Of a DNA stretch of 64,000 nucleotides, positions 1 to 8,036 are shown piece by piece; positions within the stretch are counted from its first letter, which is position 1, and each line of letters opens with the position of its first letter. Under the pieces are notes generated by a model that was not told the origin of the DNA, did not search any database, and saw only the letters and a list, made by a program, of their open reading frames with translations. The position numbers and the translations under genes are program-made. The DNA is taken from assembly GCF_000364445.2 (NCBI RefSeq), contig NZ_CP043538.1:4731447-4795446 (forward strand). Direction: 5' to 3'. This stretch comes from Methylobacterium mesophilicum SR1.6/6. GTDB lineage: Bacteria > Pseudomonadota > Alphaproteobacteria > Rhizobiales > Beijerinckiaceae.

Positions 1-1
1 G

Positions 2-793
2 CTTGCCGGCTGCGCTCTGGCTTTGGCACTGCTGGGTGCCGTCGACGACATACGTCCCCTGCCGGCCGCGCTGCGGCTCGCCGCACAGGCGGCGGCGGTC
101 GGCCTGCTGGTCTGGCATCTGGACGGGCGGCTGATACCAGGCATCCCATCCTGGCTCGAACGCGGCCTCGCCGTCGTCGCCGGCGTGTGGTTCGTGAACC
201 TGGCGAATTTCATGGACGGGCTCGACTGGATGACCGTCGCGGAACTCGTCCCGGTCACCGGCGCCCTCCTGCTGCTGGGCCTTGCCGGCCCCCTGCCACC
301 GCTGCCGACGATGGTCGCGGCCTGTCTCCTGGGCGCGATGCTCGGCTTCGCGCCGTTCAACCGGCCTGTCGCGACGCTTTTCCTCGGGGATGTCGGGTCG
401 CTGCCCATCGGCCTCGTCACCGGCTGGCTGCTCTGGCATCTGGCCGTGGCGGGCAGCCTCGCAGCCGCCGTACTGCTGCCGCTGGTCTACCTGGCGGACG
501 CCACGCTGACGCTCATCGCCCGGGCCGCCCGGGGCGAGCGGGTCTGGGAGGCGCATCGAGGACACTACTACCAGCGCGCCACCCTTAACGGACTGACGGT
601 CTCGGGCGTGGTGGGTTCGGTGTTCGCCGTCAATCTCGCCCTGGCGGCGCTTGCCGCCGCGACCTTGCTTTGGCCGTCCTGGACGGTCACGCTCGCCGCT
701 CTCGCGGCCGGACTCGCCCTGGTCGCGAGCCTGCTCCGCCGCTTTGCCCGCGCCCCGGCGCGGACTCCAGCCGAAGGTGCCACTCAGCCTTGA
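2..793 (+). CDS. WecA/MraY-like undecaprenyl-phosphate sugar-1-phosphate transferase (5' truncated)
   Basis: The reading frame is open from base 2, so the gene starts before the window; 263 residues are visible. The family is glycosyltransferase 4 (WecA/MraY/WbpL), polytopic inner-membrane enzymes that put the first sugar phosphate on undecaprenyl phosphate. Family motifs are visible in order: VDDIR near the start, NFMDGLDW in the middle, FLGDVGS after it, and a cytoplasmic HRGHYYQRA loop. Several hydrophobic membrane segments lie between them. The stop codon overlaps the TTG start of the next gene, so the two are translationally coupled. With the following reductase and the convergent CapD-like dehydratase this resembles the WbpL-WbpV-WbpM set of Pseudomonas and WreU-WreQ-WreV of Rhizobium etli. 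The likely role is O-antigen initiation with an N-acetylated deoxysugar; the exact sugar is an inference. Confidence 0.9.
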   Translation, partial: LAGCALALALLGAVDDIRPLPAALRLAAQAAAVGLLVWHLDGRLIPGIPSWLERGLAVVAGVWFVNLANFMDGLDWMTVAELVPVTGALLLLGLAGPLPPLPTMVAACLLGAMLGFAPFNRPVATLFLGDVGSLPIGLVTGWLLWHLAVAGSLAAAVLLPLVYLADATLTLIARAARGERVWEAHRGHYYQRATLNGLTVSGVVGSVFAVNLALAALAAATLLWPSWTVTLAALAAGLALVASLLRRFARAPARTPAEGATQP

Positions 794-1710
794 CCGGACT
801 CATCGCGCTCACCGGGGCGACCGGGTTCATCGGACGCCACCTGCTCGCCGATCTCACTGCGCGCGGCTACCGGGTCCGGGTCCTGCTGCGCCGGCCGACG
901 GCTCTGCCGCAGGGCGCGGCGAGCGCGGTGGTCGGCGACCTGACGCGGCCGATCAACATGGCGGCGGCGCTGAGTGGCGTCGACGCGGTGGTGCATTCGG
1001 CAGGCCTCGCTCACGCCATGTCGGGGGCCCCGGAGGACGATTATCGGACGCTCAACACCGAGGCGACGCGCAAGCTCGCGGAGGCCGCGGCCCGGGCGAA
1101 GGTGCGCCGCTTCGTGTTCCTGTCGTCGATCCGCGCCCAGGTCGGGGCGAGCGCCCCCGGAACGGTCGGGGAGGGCGATCCCGCGGCGCCGACCGATGCC
1201 TACGGCCGCTCCAAGCTGGACGCCGAGCGGGCGCTCGCCGAGACCGGACTCGACTGGGTCGCCCTGCGCCCGGTCCTGGTCTACGGCGCGGGCGTGAAGG
1301 GCAACATGGCGGCGCTCCTTCGGCTGGCACGCACTCCCTATCCGCTGCCCCTCGGCGGCCTGGCGGCGCGGCGCTCGCTGATAGCGCTGGAGAGTTTGTC
1401 GAGTGCGGTCGATGTCGTGCTGCGGGCGCCGGAGCCGCTGAACCGGGCCGTTATCGCCGCCGACCCGGATCCGCTGAGCCTGCCTGAGATGATCGCAGCC
1501 CTGCGCCAGGGACTGGGTCGGAGCCCAGGCCTGATCCCGGTGCCGGTCGGGCTGCTGAAGCTGGCCTGCCGGGTGACCGGCCGGGACGCAGAATTCGCCC
1601 GCGTCGCCGAAGGACTGGTGGCCCGCGTCGACGGACTTGCATCCCTCGGCTGGCGTCCGGCCGGTCCGACTCGGGACGGGCTCGCGCGGCTTGCGCGCGA
1701 CGGTGGATGA
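790..1710 (+). CDS. NAD-dependent epimerase/dehydratase family sugar nucleotide 4-keto reductase
   Basis: This 306-residue extended SDR protein has the Rossmann motif GATGFIGRH within its first 20 residues and a YGRSK active-site motif (YxxxK) near residue 140. I chose the TTG at 790 because it places the nucleotide-binding motif at the usual distance and overlaps the upstream stop as TTGA; the frame is also open further upstream, inside the previous gene. WbpV/WreQ-type enzymes reduce UDP-4-keto-6-deoxy-GlcNAc to UDP-QuiNAc. The position beside an initiating transferase and a CapD-like dehydratase fits that step. Specificity cannot be read from sequence, so it could also be a C4 epimerase. 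It converges on the next gene with only 18 bases between the stops. Confidence 0.88.
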   Translation: MTGLIALTGATGFIGRHLLADLTARGYRVRVLLRRPTALPQGAASAVVGDLTRPINMAAALSGVDAVVHSAGLAHAMSGAPEDDYRTLNTEATRKLAEAAARAKVRRFVFLSSIRAQVGASAPGTVGEGDPAAPTDAYGRSKLDAERALAETGLDWVALRPVLVYGAGVKGNMAALLRLARTPYPLPLGGLAARRSLIALESLSSAVDVVLRAPEPLNRAVIAADPDPLSLPEMIAALRQGLGRSPGLIPVPVGLLKLACRVTGRDAEFARVAEGLVARVDGLASLGWRPAGPTRDGLARLARDGG

Positions 1711-1728
1711 GCGTCCTGGGCGGCTGGA

Positions 1729-3729
1729 TCAGCCGATGACGGCGGGCGTCGCGCCGGCGGGCGCCTTGAGTCCGGCATTGGTCCCAGTGGGGGATGCCGA
1801 CGGACGCGCGGCCCGCTCCGTAGCGCGCTCCCTGAAATGCGGCACCGCAGCTTCGAAGACAGCCTCGGCGGCGGCCCGGTCGCCCGCCGCAACGGCGGCC
1901 CGCAGCTGCGCGACCCAGGCCTCGAGGCGGGCCCGGTCCGCGAAGACCGGTCGCGCCGCCATCACTCCGTCAATGCCCGGCAGGGCGACCCGGGGTTCCT
2001 CGCGGGCGAACAGGATCTCGTTGAGCCGCTCGCCGGGTCGCGCCCCGGTATAGGCGATCTCGATCTCCGCGCCGGGCTCGAAGCCGGCGAGCCGGATCAT
2101 CCGCTCGGCGAGCTCAGCGATCCGGACCGGCTGGCCCATCTTGAGCACGTAGACGGCGGCGCGCTCCGACGCGGCGCCCCCGCGTGCCTCGCCGTCCGCG
2201 TGGGAAGCGGCCGTCAGCACGAGGTCGCAGGCCTCGCGCACGGTCATGAAGTATCGGACCATGTCGGGGTGGGTGACCGTCACCGGGCCACCCCGGGCGA
2301 TCTGCGCCTTGAACACCGGCACGACCGAGCCGACGGAACCCAGCACGTTGCCGAACCGGACGGCGATCAGTCGGGTCGGATGGCCGGGCTTGGTCGACAG
2401 TTCCGCGTCGAGGGCCTGGGCGACCATCTCGGCGAAGCGCTTGGTGACGCCGAGTTGCGAGACCGGCTCGATCGCCTTGTCGGTGGAGATCATCACCAGC
2501 GTCCGGGCACCCGCCGCGACCGCGGCCTCGGCGACGTTGATCGAGCCGAAGACGTTGGTCTTGATCCCTTCCTGCCAGTCCCGCTCCAGATAAGGCACCT
2601 GCTTCAACGCGGCGGCGTGCAGCACGTAATCGGGACGGAACGCCGCGATCACCGCGCGGGTCCGCTCTCCGTCGCGGATATCGGCCAGGACGCCCGTGAC
2701 CTCGGCCTTGGCGGCCAGGACCGCGGGATGGCTCAGGATACCGTGGAGCGCCGGCTCGGAGGATTCGAGCACCAGCACGGCGGCTGCCCCGAAGGCCACC
2801 GCCCGCAGGCAGATCTCCGAGCCGATCGACCCGCCGCCGCCCGTCACCACGACCCGGCGTCCGGTGAGGAACGTCTCCAGGCGCGTCCGGTCGATGGACA
2901 CGGTCGGCCGCAGCAGCAAATCCTCGATTTCAAGGGGCGCCAGTTCCGGCCCCTGGACGCCCTCGCCAAGGCCGACGACGCGGGCAAGCGGCAGGCCGAG
3001 GCGCCGGGCGCGGGCGATCAGGTCGTCTGGGGCCGCCTCAGGTACGAGGGCGCTCGGCGCGGCCACGAGCCGCCGCACCGGCTCGCCGCGGGCGGCGAGA
3101 TCGGCAACCACCCGCTCAAGATCCGGGAAGCCGCCCAGGACCGGCACGCCGCGCATGAACTGGCCGCGCTCGTCCGCCCGCGGCGACAGGATGCCTCGTG
3201 GCGCCAGCTTCCTCACCGAGCCGGCCTCGATGGCGCGGATCAGCACGTCGATATCGGCGCCGCGTCCGAGGAGCAGCGTCGGCACGGTGGCGGCCCGCGC
3301 GCTCGACTGCCGGGAGCGGGTGTCCTTGAGATAGCGGAACGCGAGCCGCGTGCCGCCGAGGAAGAAGATCTGCAGCACCCAGTAGAGCAGGATCGCGATC
3401 TTGCCGAAGAAGTAGAAGCCGTAGAGATCGGCCGAGACCAGGACCCAATCGGTGACCAGAAGCGCCAGCGCCAGCACGCTGGCCGCCCGGACAATGCCGG
3501 CGAGATCCTGCAACGAGGCGAAACGCCACTTGGTCCGGTAGAGGCGGAAGCGGCCGTAGACCAAGCCGGCGAAGACTAGGAACGGCGGCAGCAGCAGGGG
3601 TAGGGCATGCAGGCGCTCGGCCAGCATGCCGCCCTGGAAGCGGAACAGGAAGGTGAGCACCACGGCGGCAACGGTCGCCGCGAGGTCGTGGGTCACCATC
3701 ACCGCGGTCTTGTAGAGGCGCTGCTGCAT
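1729..3729 (-). CDS. FlaA1/CapD-type nucleotide-sugar 4,6-dehydratase, membrane-anchored
   Basis: This 666-residue protein has an N-terminal part with about four hydrophobic membrane segments (first ~150 residues), a CoA-binding-like middle domain, and a C-terminal extended SDR domain. The SDR domain starts with the glycine-rich VVTGGGGSIGSE and carries STDKA followed by GVTKR, as in WbpM/CapD large-form dehydratases. Such enzymes convert UDP-GlcNAc to the 4-keto-6-deoxy sugar. The start at 3729 (MQQRLYK) matches the family's usual N-terminus; an in-frame start 25 residues upstream adds only polar residues. It faces the transferase/reductase pair and probably supplies their substrate. Confidence 0.9.
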   Translation of the reverse strand: MQQRLYKTAVMVTHDLAATVAAVVLTFLFRFQGGMLAERLHALPLLLPPFLVFAGLVYGRFRLYRTKWRFASLQDLAGIVRAASVLALALLVTDWVLVSADLYGFYFFGKIAILLYWVLQIFFLGGTRLAFRYLKDTRSRQSSARAATVPTLLLGRGADIDVLIRAIEAGSVRKLAPRGILSPRADERGQFMRGVPVLGGFPDLERVVADLAARGEPVRRLVAAPSALVPEAAPDDLIARARRLGLPLARVVGLGEGVQGPELAPLEIEDLLLRPTVSIDRTRLETFLTGRRVVVTGGGGSIGSEICLRAVAFGAAAVLVLESSEPALHGILSHPAVLAAKAEVTGVLADIRDGERTRAVIAAFRPDYVLHAAALKQVPYLERDWQEGIKTNVFGSINVAEAAVAAGARTLVMISTDKAIEPVSQLGVTKRFAEMVAQALDAELSTKPGHPTRLIAVRFGNVLGSVGSVVPVFKAQIARGGPVTVTHPDMVRYFMTVREACDLVLTAASHADGEARGGAASERAAVYVLKMGQPVRIAELAERMIRLAGFEPGAEIEIAYTGARPGERLNEILFAREEPRVALPGIDGVMAARPVFADRARLEAWVAQLRAAVAAGDRAAAEAVFEAAVPHFRERATERAARPSASPTGTNAGLKAPAGATPAVIG

Positions 3730-3840
3730 CGGGGGCCGGATGGGATGCCGCGGGGTATCCGCCGCGGCATCGGCGCTGTCAACGCACAGGGGACGGCGCG
3801 CCAAACGGAGGCGCGACCGCAGATCCGGCGACCCGTCCGG

Positions 3841-3999
3841 CTACTTGATGGGCGAGCCGGAAAACCCCGCCTTGAAAGTCCGCTGGTAGATGCGGCCCTT
3901 CACGGGATCAAGCTTGTCGAGCATCAGAATCCGGACGCGCTCGTTGAAGTCTTCCGTGGTCACCGTCTGTGCCCGGCCGGTGATCAAGATTCTCGCCAT
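3841..3999 (-). CDS. Small hypothetical protein, 52 residues
   Basis: This 52-residue frame starts with MARILITGRAQT and ends with FSGSPIK. A strong ribosome binding site (GGAGG, seven bases before the ATG) supports it. The composition looks like a folded basic cytosolic protein, with a central charged, probably helical stretch (EDFNERVRILMLDKLD). No signal peptide or membrane segment is present. It lies between the CapD-like gene and the DUF1206 gene, on the same strand. I do not recognise the family. Confidence comes from the ribosome site and protein-like composition, not from homology. Confidence 0.6.
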   Translation of the reverse strand: MARILITGRAQTVTTEDFNERVRILMLDKLDPVKGRIYQRTFKAGFSGSPIK

Positions 4000-4105
4000 T
4001 ATCGCCTCCACAACGTCGCCCAGAGCACTGAATTGCGCGGAGGGTTGTTTTTACTTGGGAAGCCGGCGTCAGATTACAATCAGAACAGATAATAAATCGT
4101 CGGAC

Positions 4106-4957
4106 TCAAGTCAGCGCCCGGGCCGCGGCACCGGCCGCGTCGTCCACGCGATCGATGTCCGGCGCATCTATGTGCCGGTAGCGGGCCTGGATCAGCCCGA
4201 AGGCACCGAAGGCGACGTGGCCCGCTGCCGCCAGCCCGAGCAGAACCCAACCGTAAGGCTGGGCACGCAGCAGCGCGAAGGCTTCGGTCAGCCCTTTGGC
4301 GTCGGACGAGCGCTGGTGCCACGCCGCCGCCACGAGGAAGGCGCCGATGATCAGGAAGGCCAAGCCCCGCGCCGCGTAGCCGAACCGTCCGATCGGGCCG
4401 GCCCAGCGGTCACGGGCCCGCGCGTCGAGGCTGAGCCGGTCGGTGACGTCTCCGCGCCAGGCCTTGCCGAGGAAGCCGAAGCCGCCGCCAACGACCGCGA
4501 GACCGCCCAAGGCCACGAGCCAGCGGCCGAACGGCTTGGCGAGCAACCACGCGGTCCAGTCGTGCATGCCGTCGCCGCCGCCCATACCGAGACCGAGGCT
4601 GAGTGACGCCGCGCTCGCCGCGAGGCCGAGATAGAGTCCGGCGCTGATCAGATGGGCGCCGCGCACCGCGAGGCCCTTGGCCGAGGTGCCCCGCCGGTCG
4701 GCATCCGTGATTCCCTCGACGAGGCGCCAGAGGGCGAAGCCGACGAGGCCCAGCGCGATCAAGCCGACGATGGCCGCGCCGAACGGGCCGGCCATCACCG
4801 CCCGCAGGGCGTCCTTGCTGTCGCCAGCCCGCCCGCCGTGCCCGAGGGCCGCCAGCAGGGCCAGCGCGCCGACCACGAGGTAGACCCCCCCCCGGGCGCC
4901 GTAGCCGAAGCGGGCGATGCGCTCGATCGAGTTGCGACCGCCGGGGAAGGCGCTCAT
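4106..4957 (-). CDS. DUF1206 family integral membrane protein
   Basis: This 283-residue protein is built from three repeats of a two-helix unit, each introduced by a motif of the type RFGYxARG (seen near residues 15, 190 and 100 in degraded form). This is the hallmark of DUF1206, a family of unknown function with six membrane helices. I chose the ATG at 4957; a GTG at 4990 in the same frame would add 11 residues and has no better ribosome site. The 52-residue gene lies downstream on the same strand after about 100 bases. No function is assigned. Confidence 0.85.
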   Translation of the reverse strand: MSAFPGGRNSIERIARFGYGARGGVYLVVGALALLAALGHGGRAGDSKDALRAVMAGPFGAAIVGLIALGLVGFALWRLVEGITDADRRGTSAKGLAVRGAHLISAGLYLGLAASAASLSLGLGMGGGDGMHDWTAWLLAKPFGRWLVALGGLAVVGGGFGFLGKAWRGDVTDRLSLDARARDRWAGPIGRFGYAARGLAFLIIGAFLVAAAWHQRSSDAKGLTEAFALLRAQPYGWVLLGLAAAGHVAFGAFGLIQARYRHIDAPDIDRVDDAAGAAARALT

Positions 4958-5089
4958 CGACGGAACCGGGAAGATTGGGATCGGTGACACGGCAGGAGCG
5001 GCATCGACGGGCGGCCTCCGGTGAAGCGGGACCGATCAACGCCCGGCGGCGCGCACCCGATCCGTTGCCGGCGCGACTTCGAGGCGGTC

Positions 5090-5431
5090 CTACATGGGCG
5101 TCCGGTCCGCCCGACCGGCGAGCGCCACGTAGAAGCCGAGTCCGTCCTGGGCCGGCAGGGTCTGCAGGCGCTCGATCAGGCCGCGGCGCTTCGCGTCGAG
5201 GAGCAAGCGTCCCGCCGGCTGGAACAGGGTCTCGCCGCCGCCGTCCGGGGGCGGGTCGAGCCGGATCGCCACAGTCTTGCCCTTGGCGAAACGGCTGCGC
5301 TCCAGCATGTCCTTCAGCGATGCCTCGGCGGTCGCCCGGTTGGTGCCCCGCAGGTCGAGCACCGACTCCGCGTCGGTCACGCCGAGGGAACCGCGCAGCT
5401 TGGCAGCGTAGAAATCTTCGAAATGGGGCAA
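5090..5431 (-). CDS. Small protein with Smr-like C-terminal region
   Basis: This frame encodes 113 residues from a TTG at 5431 that follows AAGG at a seven-base spacing; no ATG lies between it and the upstream gene's stop. A stretch beginning ESVLDLRGTNRATAEASLKD resembles the start of the Smr (MutS2 C-terminal) fold, where a DLHG motif leads a helix. Here the histidine of DLHG is arginine, and the usual glycine-rich HGxGxG loop is replaced by a proline/glycine segment. Smr domains bind or cut nucleic acids, but the missing residues argue against assuming nuclease activity. The assignment is tentative. Confidence 0.55.
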   Translation of the reverse strand: MPHFEDFYAAKLRGSLGVTDAESVLDLRGTNRATAEASLKDMLERSRFAKGKTVAIRLDPPPDGGGETLFQPAGRLLLDAKRRGLIERLQTLPAQDGLGFYVALAGRADRTPM

Positions 5432-5478
5432 GTCAGTGCCTTGATGCTTGGCCGTTCGATGATGTGGGGTGCCAGCGC

Positions 5479-6042
5479 TCAGAAGGCGAGGCCGCGGTCG
5501 ATGTCGCGCACCGGCACAGCGCCGTCGAGGTCCGGCGGCGGCACGGTGCCGTCGAGCCCGACAGCCGCGACGCTCCAATCCTCGCCCGCCCGCCGCCAGA
5601 CCGCGATCCGCGCCTCGTCGGAACAGACGATCGGGAATGTGCTGAGGCTCGGCACGGTCCGGTAGAAGTCGATCTTACGCCCGCAATCGAGGCTCATGGT
5701 CGTGGGGGAGAGAACCTCGGCGACGCGGAGCAAATCCGCGGCGCAGCCGTTCGGCACGGGCGGTCCGACTTGCACCACCACCTCGGGGATCGGTGCGACA
5801 TCGTCCATGGCGTCGCTGAGGATCGCCAAACCGGGCATCGCACTGCAGCCTTTGCCGTCGGTGAGGTCGTCGTTTCGACGGATCAAGTCGGCGACGATCG
5901 CCTGATGCCGCTCCCGCGGCGGCGCCATGAGCACAGGTTCGCCGTCGAGCGGTGCCCAGCGCTCCTCATCCGGTCGCGGCTCCAGCCAGCGCTTGTATTC
6001 TGCGACGCCCTTGCGCGCGTCGCGCCTCACGGCCAATGCCAC
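5479..6042 (-). CDS. Uma2 family (DUF820) PD-(D/E)XK-like protein
   Basis: This 187-residue protein has the Uma2/DUF820 pattern: an N-terminal helix with EYKRWLE, a strand reading PLDGEPVLM, then MAPPRERHQAIVADL, a VVVQVGPP strand, and a VAEVLSPTT segment. It matches the PD-(D/E)XK nuclease-like fold of the family, whose cellular role is poorly known. I chose the GTG at 6042 because a GGAGG sits six bases upstream; the frame extends 11 residues further without a better site. Such genes are often present in many copies in Methylobacterium and cyanobacteria. In VVVQVGPP the expected E/D-x-K is not clean, so catalytic competence is doubtful. Confidence 0.8.
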   Translation of the reverse strand: MALAVRRDARKGVAEYKRWLEPRPDEERWAPLDGEPVLMAPPRERHQAIVADLIRRNDDLTDGKGCSAMPGLAILSDAMDDVAPIPEVVVQVGPPVPNGCAADLLRVAEVLSPTTMSLDCGRKIDFYRTVPSLSTFPIVCSDEARIAVWRRAGEDWSVAAVGLDGTVPPPDLDGAVPVRDIDRGLAF

Positions 6043-6099
6043 GGCAGCCTCCGATCGCGACTCAGAGGCTAGCACGGAGCGGGCTTTCCGGCGATGGAT

Positions 6100-7299
6100 T
6101 CAGTCGGCGTTGAGCTGCGCCAAGGCGGAGGGCGCGCCGGCATCCAGGAAGCGCTGCGGATCCACCGGCTCGCCGTCGACCCGGGTCTCGTAGTGCAGAT
6201 GCGCCCCCGTGGAGCGCCCCGTCGAGCCGACGAAGCCGACCACATCGCCCGCAGCGACGCGCTGACCGGGGCGCACGGCGATGCGGGCGAGGTGGCCGAA
6301 CCGGGTCGTCAGGCCGCGGCCGTGATCGATCTCGACCATGTTGCCGTATCCCCCGGCGAACTCCGCGGCCGTCACCCGGCCCGACGCGGTGGCGCGGGCG
6401 GTCTCGCCGTACTCCGCCTTCAGATCGAGTCCGGTATGCAGGGCGAGGCCGCGGGTGAACGGGTCGAGCCGGGTGCCGAACGGGCTCGACACGGTGGCCG
6501 CGCCCCGGATCGGACGCCTCAGAGGCAGCGCGGCGGCGAGCCGGCGCAGGCGCTCGCCGTCGCCGAGGGCCCGGCGCACCAGCGCCAGGCCGGCCTCGAA
6601 GCCGGCCCCATCCAGCCCTCGAGCGTCCAGCGGAACCAGCGGGCCGCCGATGCCGGCGGTCGGGACGGGTGCGTCGAAGCGGCCGGGGTCGAGACCGGTG
6701 CGGCCGATCAGGCTGCGCAATTGCCGGACCTCGTCCTCGGCCCGGCCGGCTAGGCGGACGAGGCGCTCGCCCTGCGCCGCCTGCAGGCCGTCGAGACGCG
6801 CCTCCAGTCGGATGAGACCCAGCTCGGCGTCGCGCGCGCTCTGGCGCGGAAGCGGGCGGATGGCGGGGCGAAGCACGTCGGCCTCCTCGGACGGGCGCAG
6901 GAAGAGACCATCGCCGCCGGCATCGCGAGCCGATGGCAGTGCGCCTGTGACGACCGGATCAGACAAGCCTCGCCGTTCCAGGACCGTCAGGGCCGCCCCG
7001 CGCCGCTCCAGCTCGGTTTGACGCTCCAGCGCCGCCGAGACCCGGTCGCTCAGGGCCGCCTCGGTGCCGGCGCGGGCGCGCCGGTCCCGATCTAGCAAGT
7101 CCTGAAGGGTGACGATCCGCGCCTCATACGCGTCCCGCATCGCAGCCTGACGGGCCACGAACCCGGCGAGCACCTCGTCGTGGAAGACGATCAGGTACGA
7201 AGCCCCGAGGGCCCAAGTGAGGGCGAGACCGAAGCCCGCGGCGAGCCAGGGCATGGCCCGACGGGGCAGGACGCGCGAGAAGATCTTGGAACACAGCAT
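6100..7299 (-). CDS. M23 family (LytM-type) cell-wall metallopeptidase, membrane-anchored
   Basis: This 399-residue protein has an N-terminal membrane anchor (about residues 20-42) and a long coiled-coil-prone periplasmic stretch rich in R, A, E and L. The C-terminal M23 domain begins SPFGTRLDPF. Zinc-site motifs are present: LHTGLDLKAEYG (HxxxD) and GAHLHYETRVDG (HxH). Such proteins cut peptidoglycan cross-links or activate amidases. The ATG at 7299 puts the hydrophobic segment close to the N-terminus; a TTG at 7329 would add ten residues. It is divergently spaced from nothing obvious and lies downstream of the peroxiredoxin gene on the same strand. Confidence 0.9.
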   Translation of the reverse strand: MLCSKIFSRVLPRRAMPWLAAGFGLALTWALGASYLIVFHDEVLAGFVARQAAMRDAYEARIVTLQDLLDRDRRARAGTEAALSDRVSAALERQTELERRGAALTVLERRGLSDPVVTGALPSARDAGGDGLFLRPSEEADVLRPAIRPLPRQSARDAELGLIRLEARLDGLQAAQGERLVRLAGRAEDEVRQLRSLIGRTGLDPGRFDAPVPTAGIGGPLVPLDARGLDGAGFEAGLALVRRALGDGERLRRLAAALPLRRPIRGAATVSSPFGTRLDPFTRGLALHTGLDLKAEYGETARATASGRVTAAEFAGGYGNMVEIDHGRGLTTRFGHLARIAVRPGQRVAAGDVVGFVGSTGRSTGAHLHYETRVDGEPVDPQRFLDAGAPSALAQLNAD

Positions 7300-7384
7300 C
7301 GGGACGGCCCCGCGGGAGCCGTCATTCAAGCCTCAGTAAGGTTAAAGATCCGTCGAGAGCCGGGTTGAGCCCGCTCGGCTTCCA

Positions 7385-7852
7385 TCACGACAGGGCGCGG
7401 GCCGCCTCCAGCACGGCTTCGGCATGGCCCGGCACCTTCACCTTGGGCCAGATCCGGGCAATGCGGCCGTCGCGGTCGACCAGCACGGTGGTGCGCTCTA
7501 CGCCCATGTACTTGCGGCCGTACATGCTCTTCTCGACCCAGACGCCGTAGGCCTCGAGGACGCCCTTGTCCTCGTCTGAGGCCAGCGGGAAGGCGAGCCC
7601 GTACTTGCCGCAGAACTTGTCGTGGCTCTTCACCGGATCCGGCGAAAGGCCGACAACCTTCACGTCGGCCTCCGCGAAGGCCGGCAGGAGCGCGTTGAAC
7701 GCCTGCGCTTCCAGGGTGCAGCCGCTCGTGTCGTCCTTCGGATAGAAGTAGAGCACGATTTTGTGACCGCGGAGGGCGGAGAGCGCGACGCGACCTCCCG
7801 CGGAGGCGGGCAGGTCGAAATCAGGGGCGGAGTCGCCCTCGGACAAGGACAT
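7385..7852 (-). CDS. bcp: Thioredoxin-dependent peroxiredoxin (PrxQ/Bcp family)
   Basis: This 155-residue protein reduces hydroperoxides in the cytosol. The peroxidatic cysteine is C45 in the motif DDTSGCT. The classical resolving cysteine five residues later is a glutamine here (C-T-L-E-A-Q). Instead a second cysteine is at C81 in HDKFCGKYG, the position used by the beta-type PrxQ subgroup. The active-site arginine is probably in VERTTVLVD. A good ribosome site (AAGGAAGG) precedes the ATG at 7852. The gene is divergent from the AsmA-like gene, with about 185 bases between the two starts. Confidence 0.93.
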   Translation of the reverse strand: MSLSEGDSAPDFDLPASAGGRVALSALRGHKIVLYFYPKDDTSGCTLEAQAFNALLPAFAEADVKVVGLSPDPVKSHDKFCGKYGLAFPLASDEDKGVLEAYGVWVEKSMYGRKYMGVERTTVLVDRDGRIARIWPKVKVPGHAEAVLEAARALS

Positions 7853-8036
7853 CGTGCCTTCCTTTCGGCCGATTGATGATGTGCAATCGATTGGGTGCGC
7901 GGCATCACAAGGTTGCGCCGTGCACGTCCGAGCCAAAACCGGAGTCGCGGCCGCTGTAAAGCGCGGGCGCGCTTCGATCCACCGGCCGCGGCGCCTGACG
8001 GTCCCGCGCGCAGAGCCCCCCGGAACAAGGGTCCCG

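Noticed and set aside
1052..1330. Many long frames antisense to real genes across the window
   Set aside because: They are mirror frames caused by high GC and lack independent start signals.
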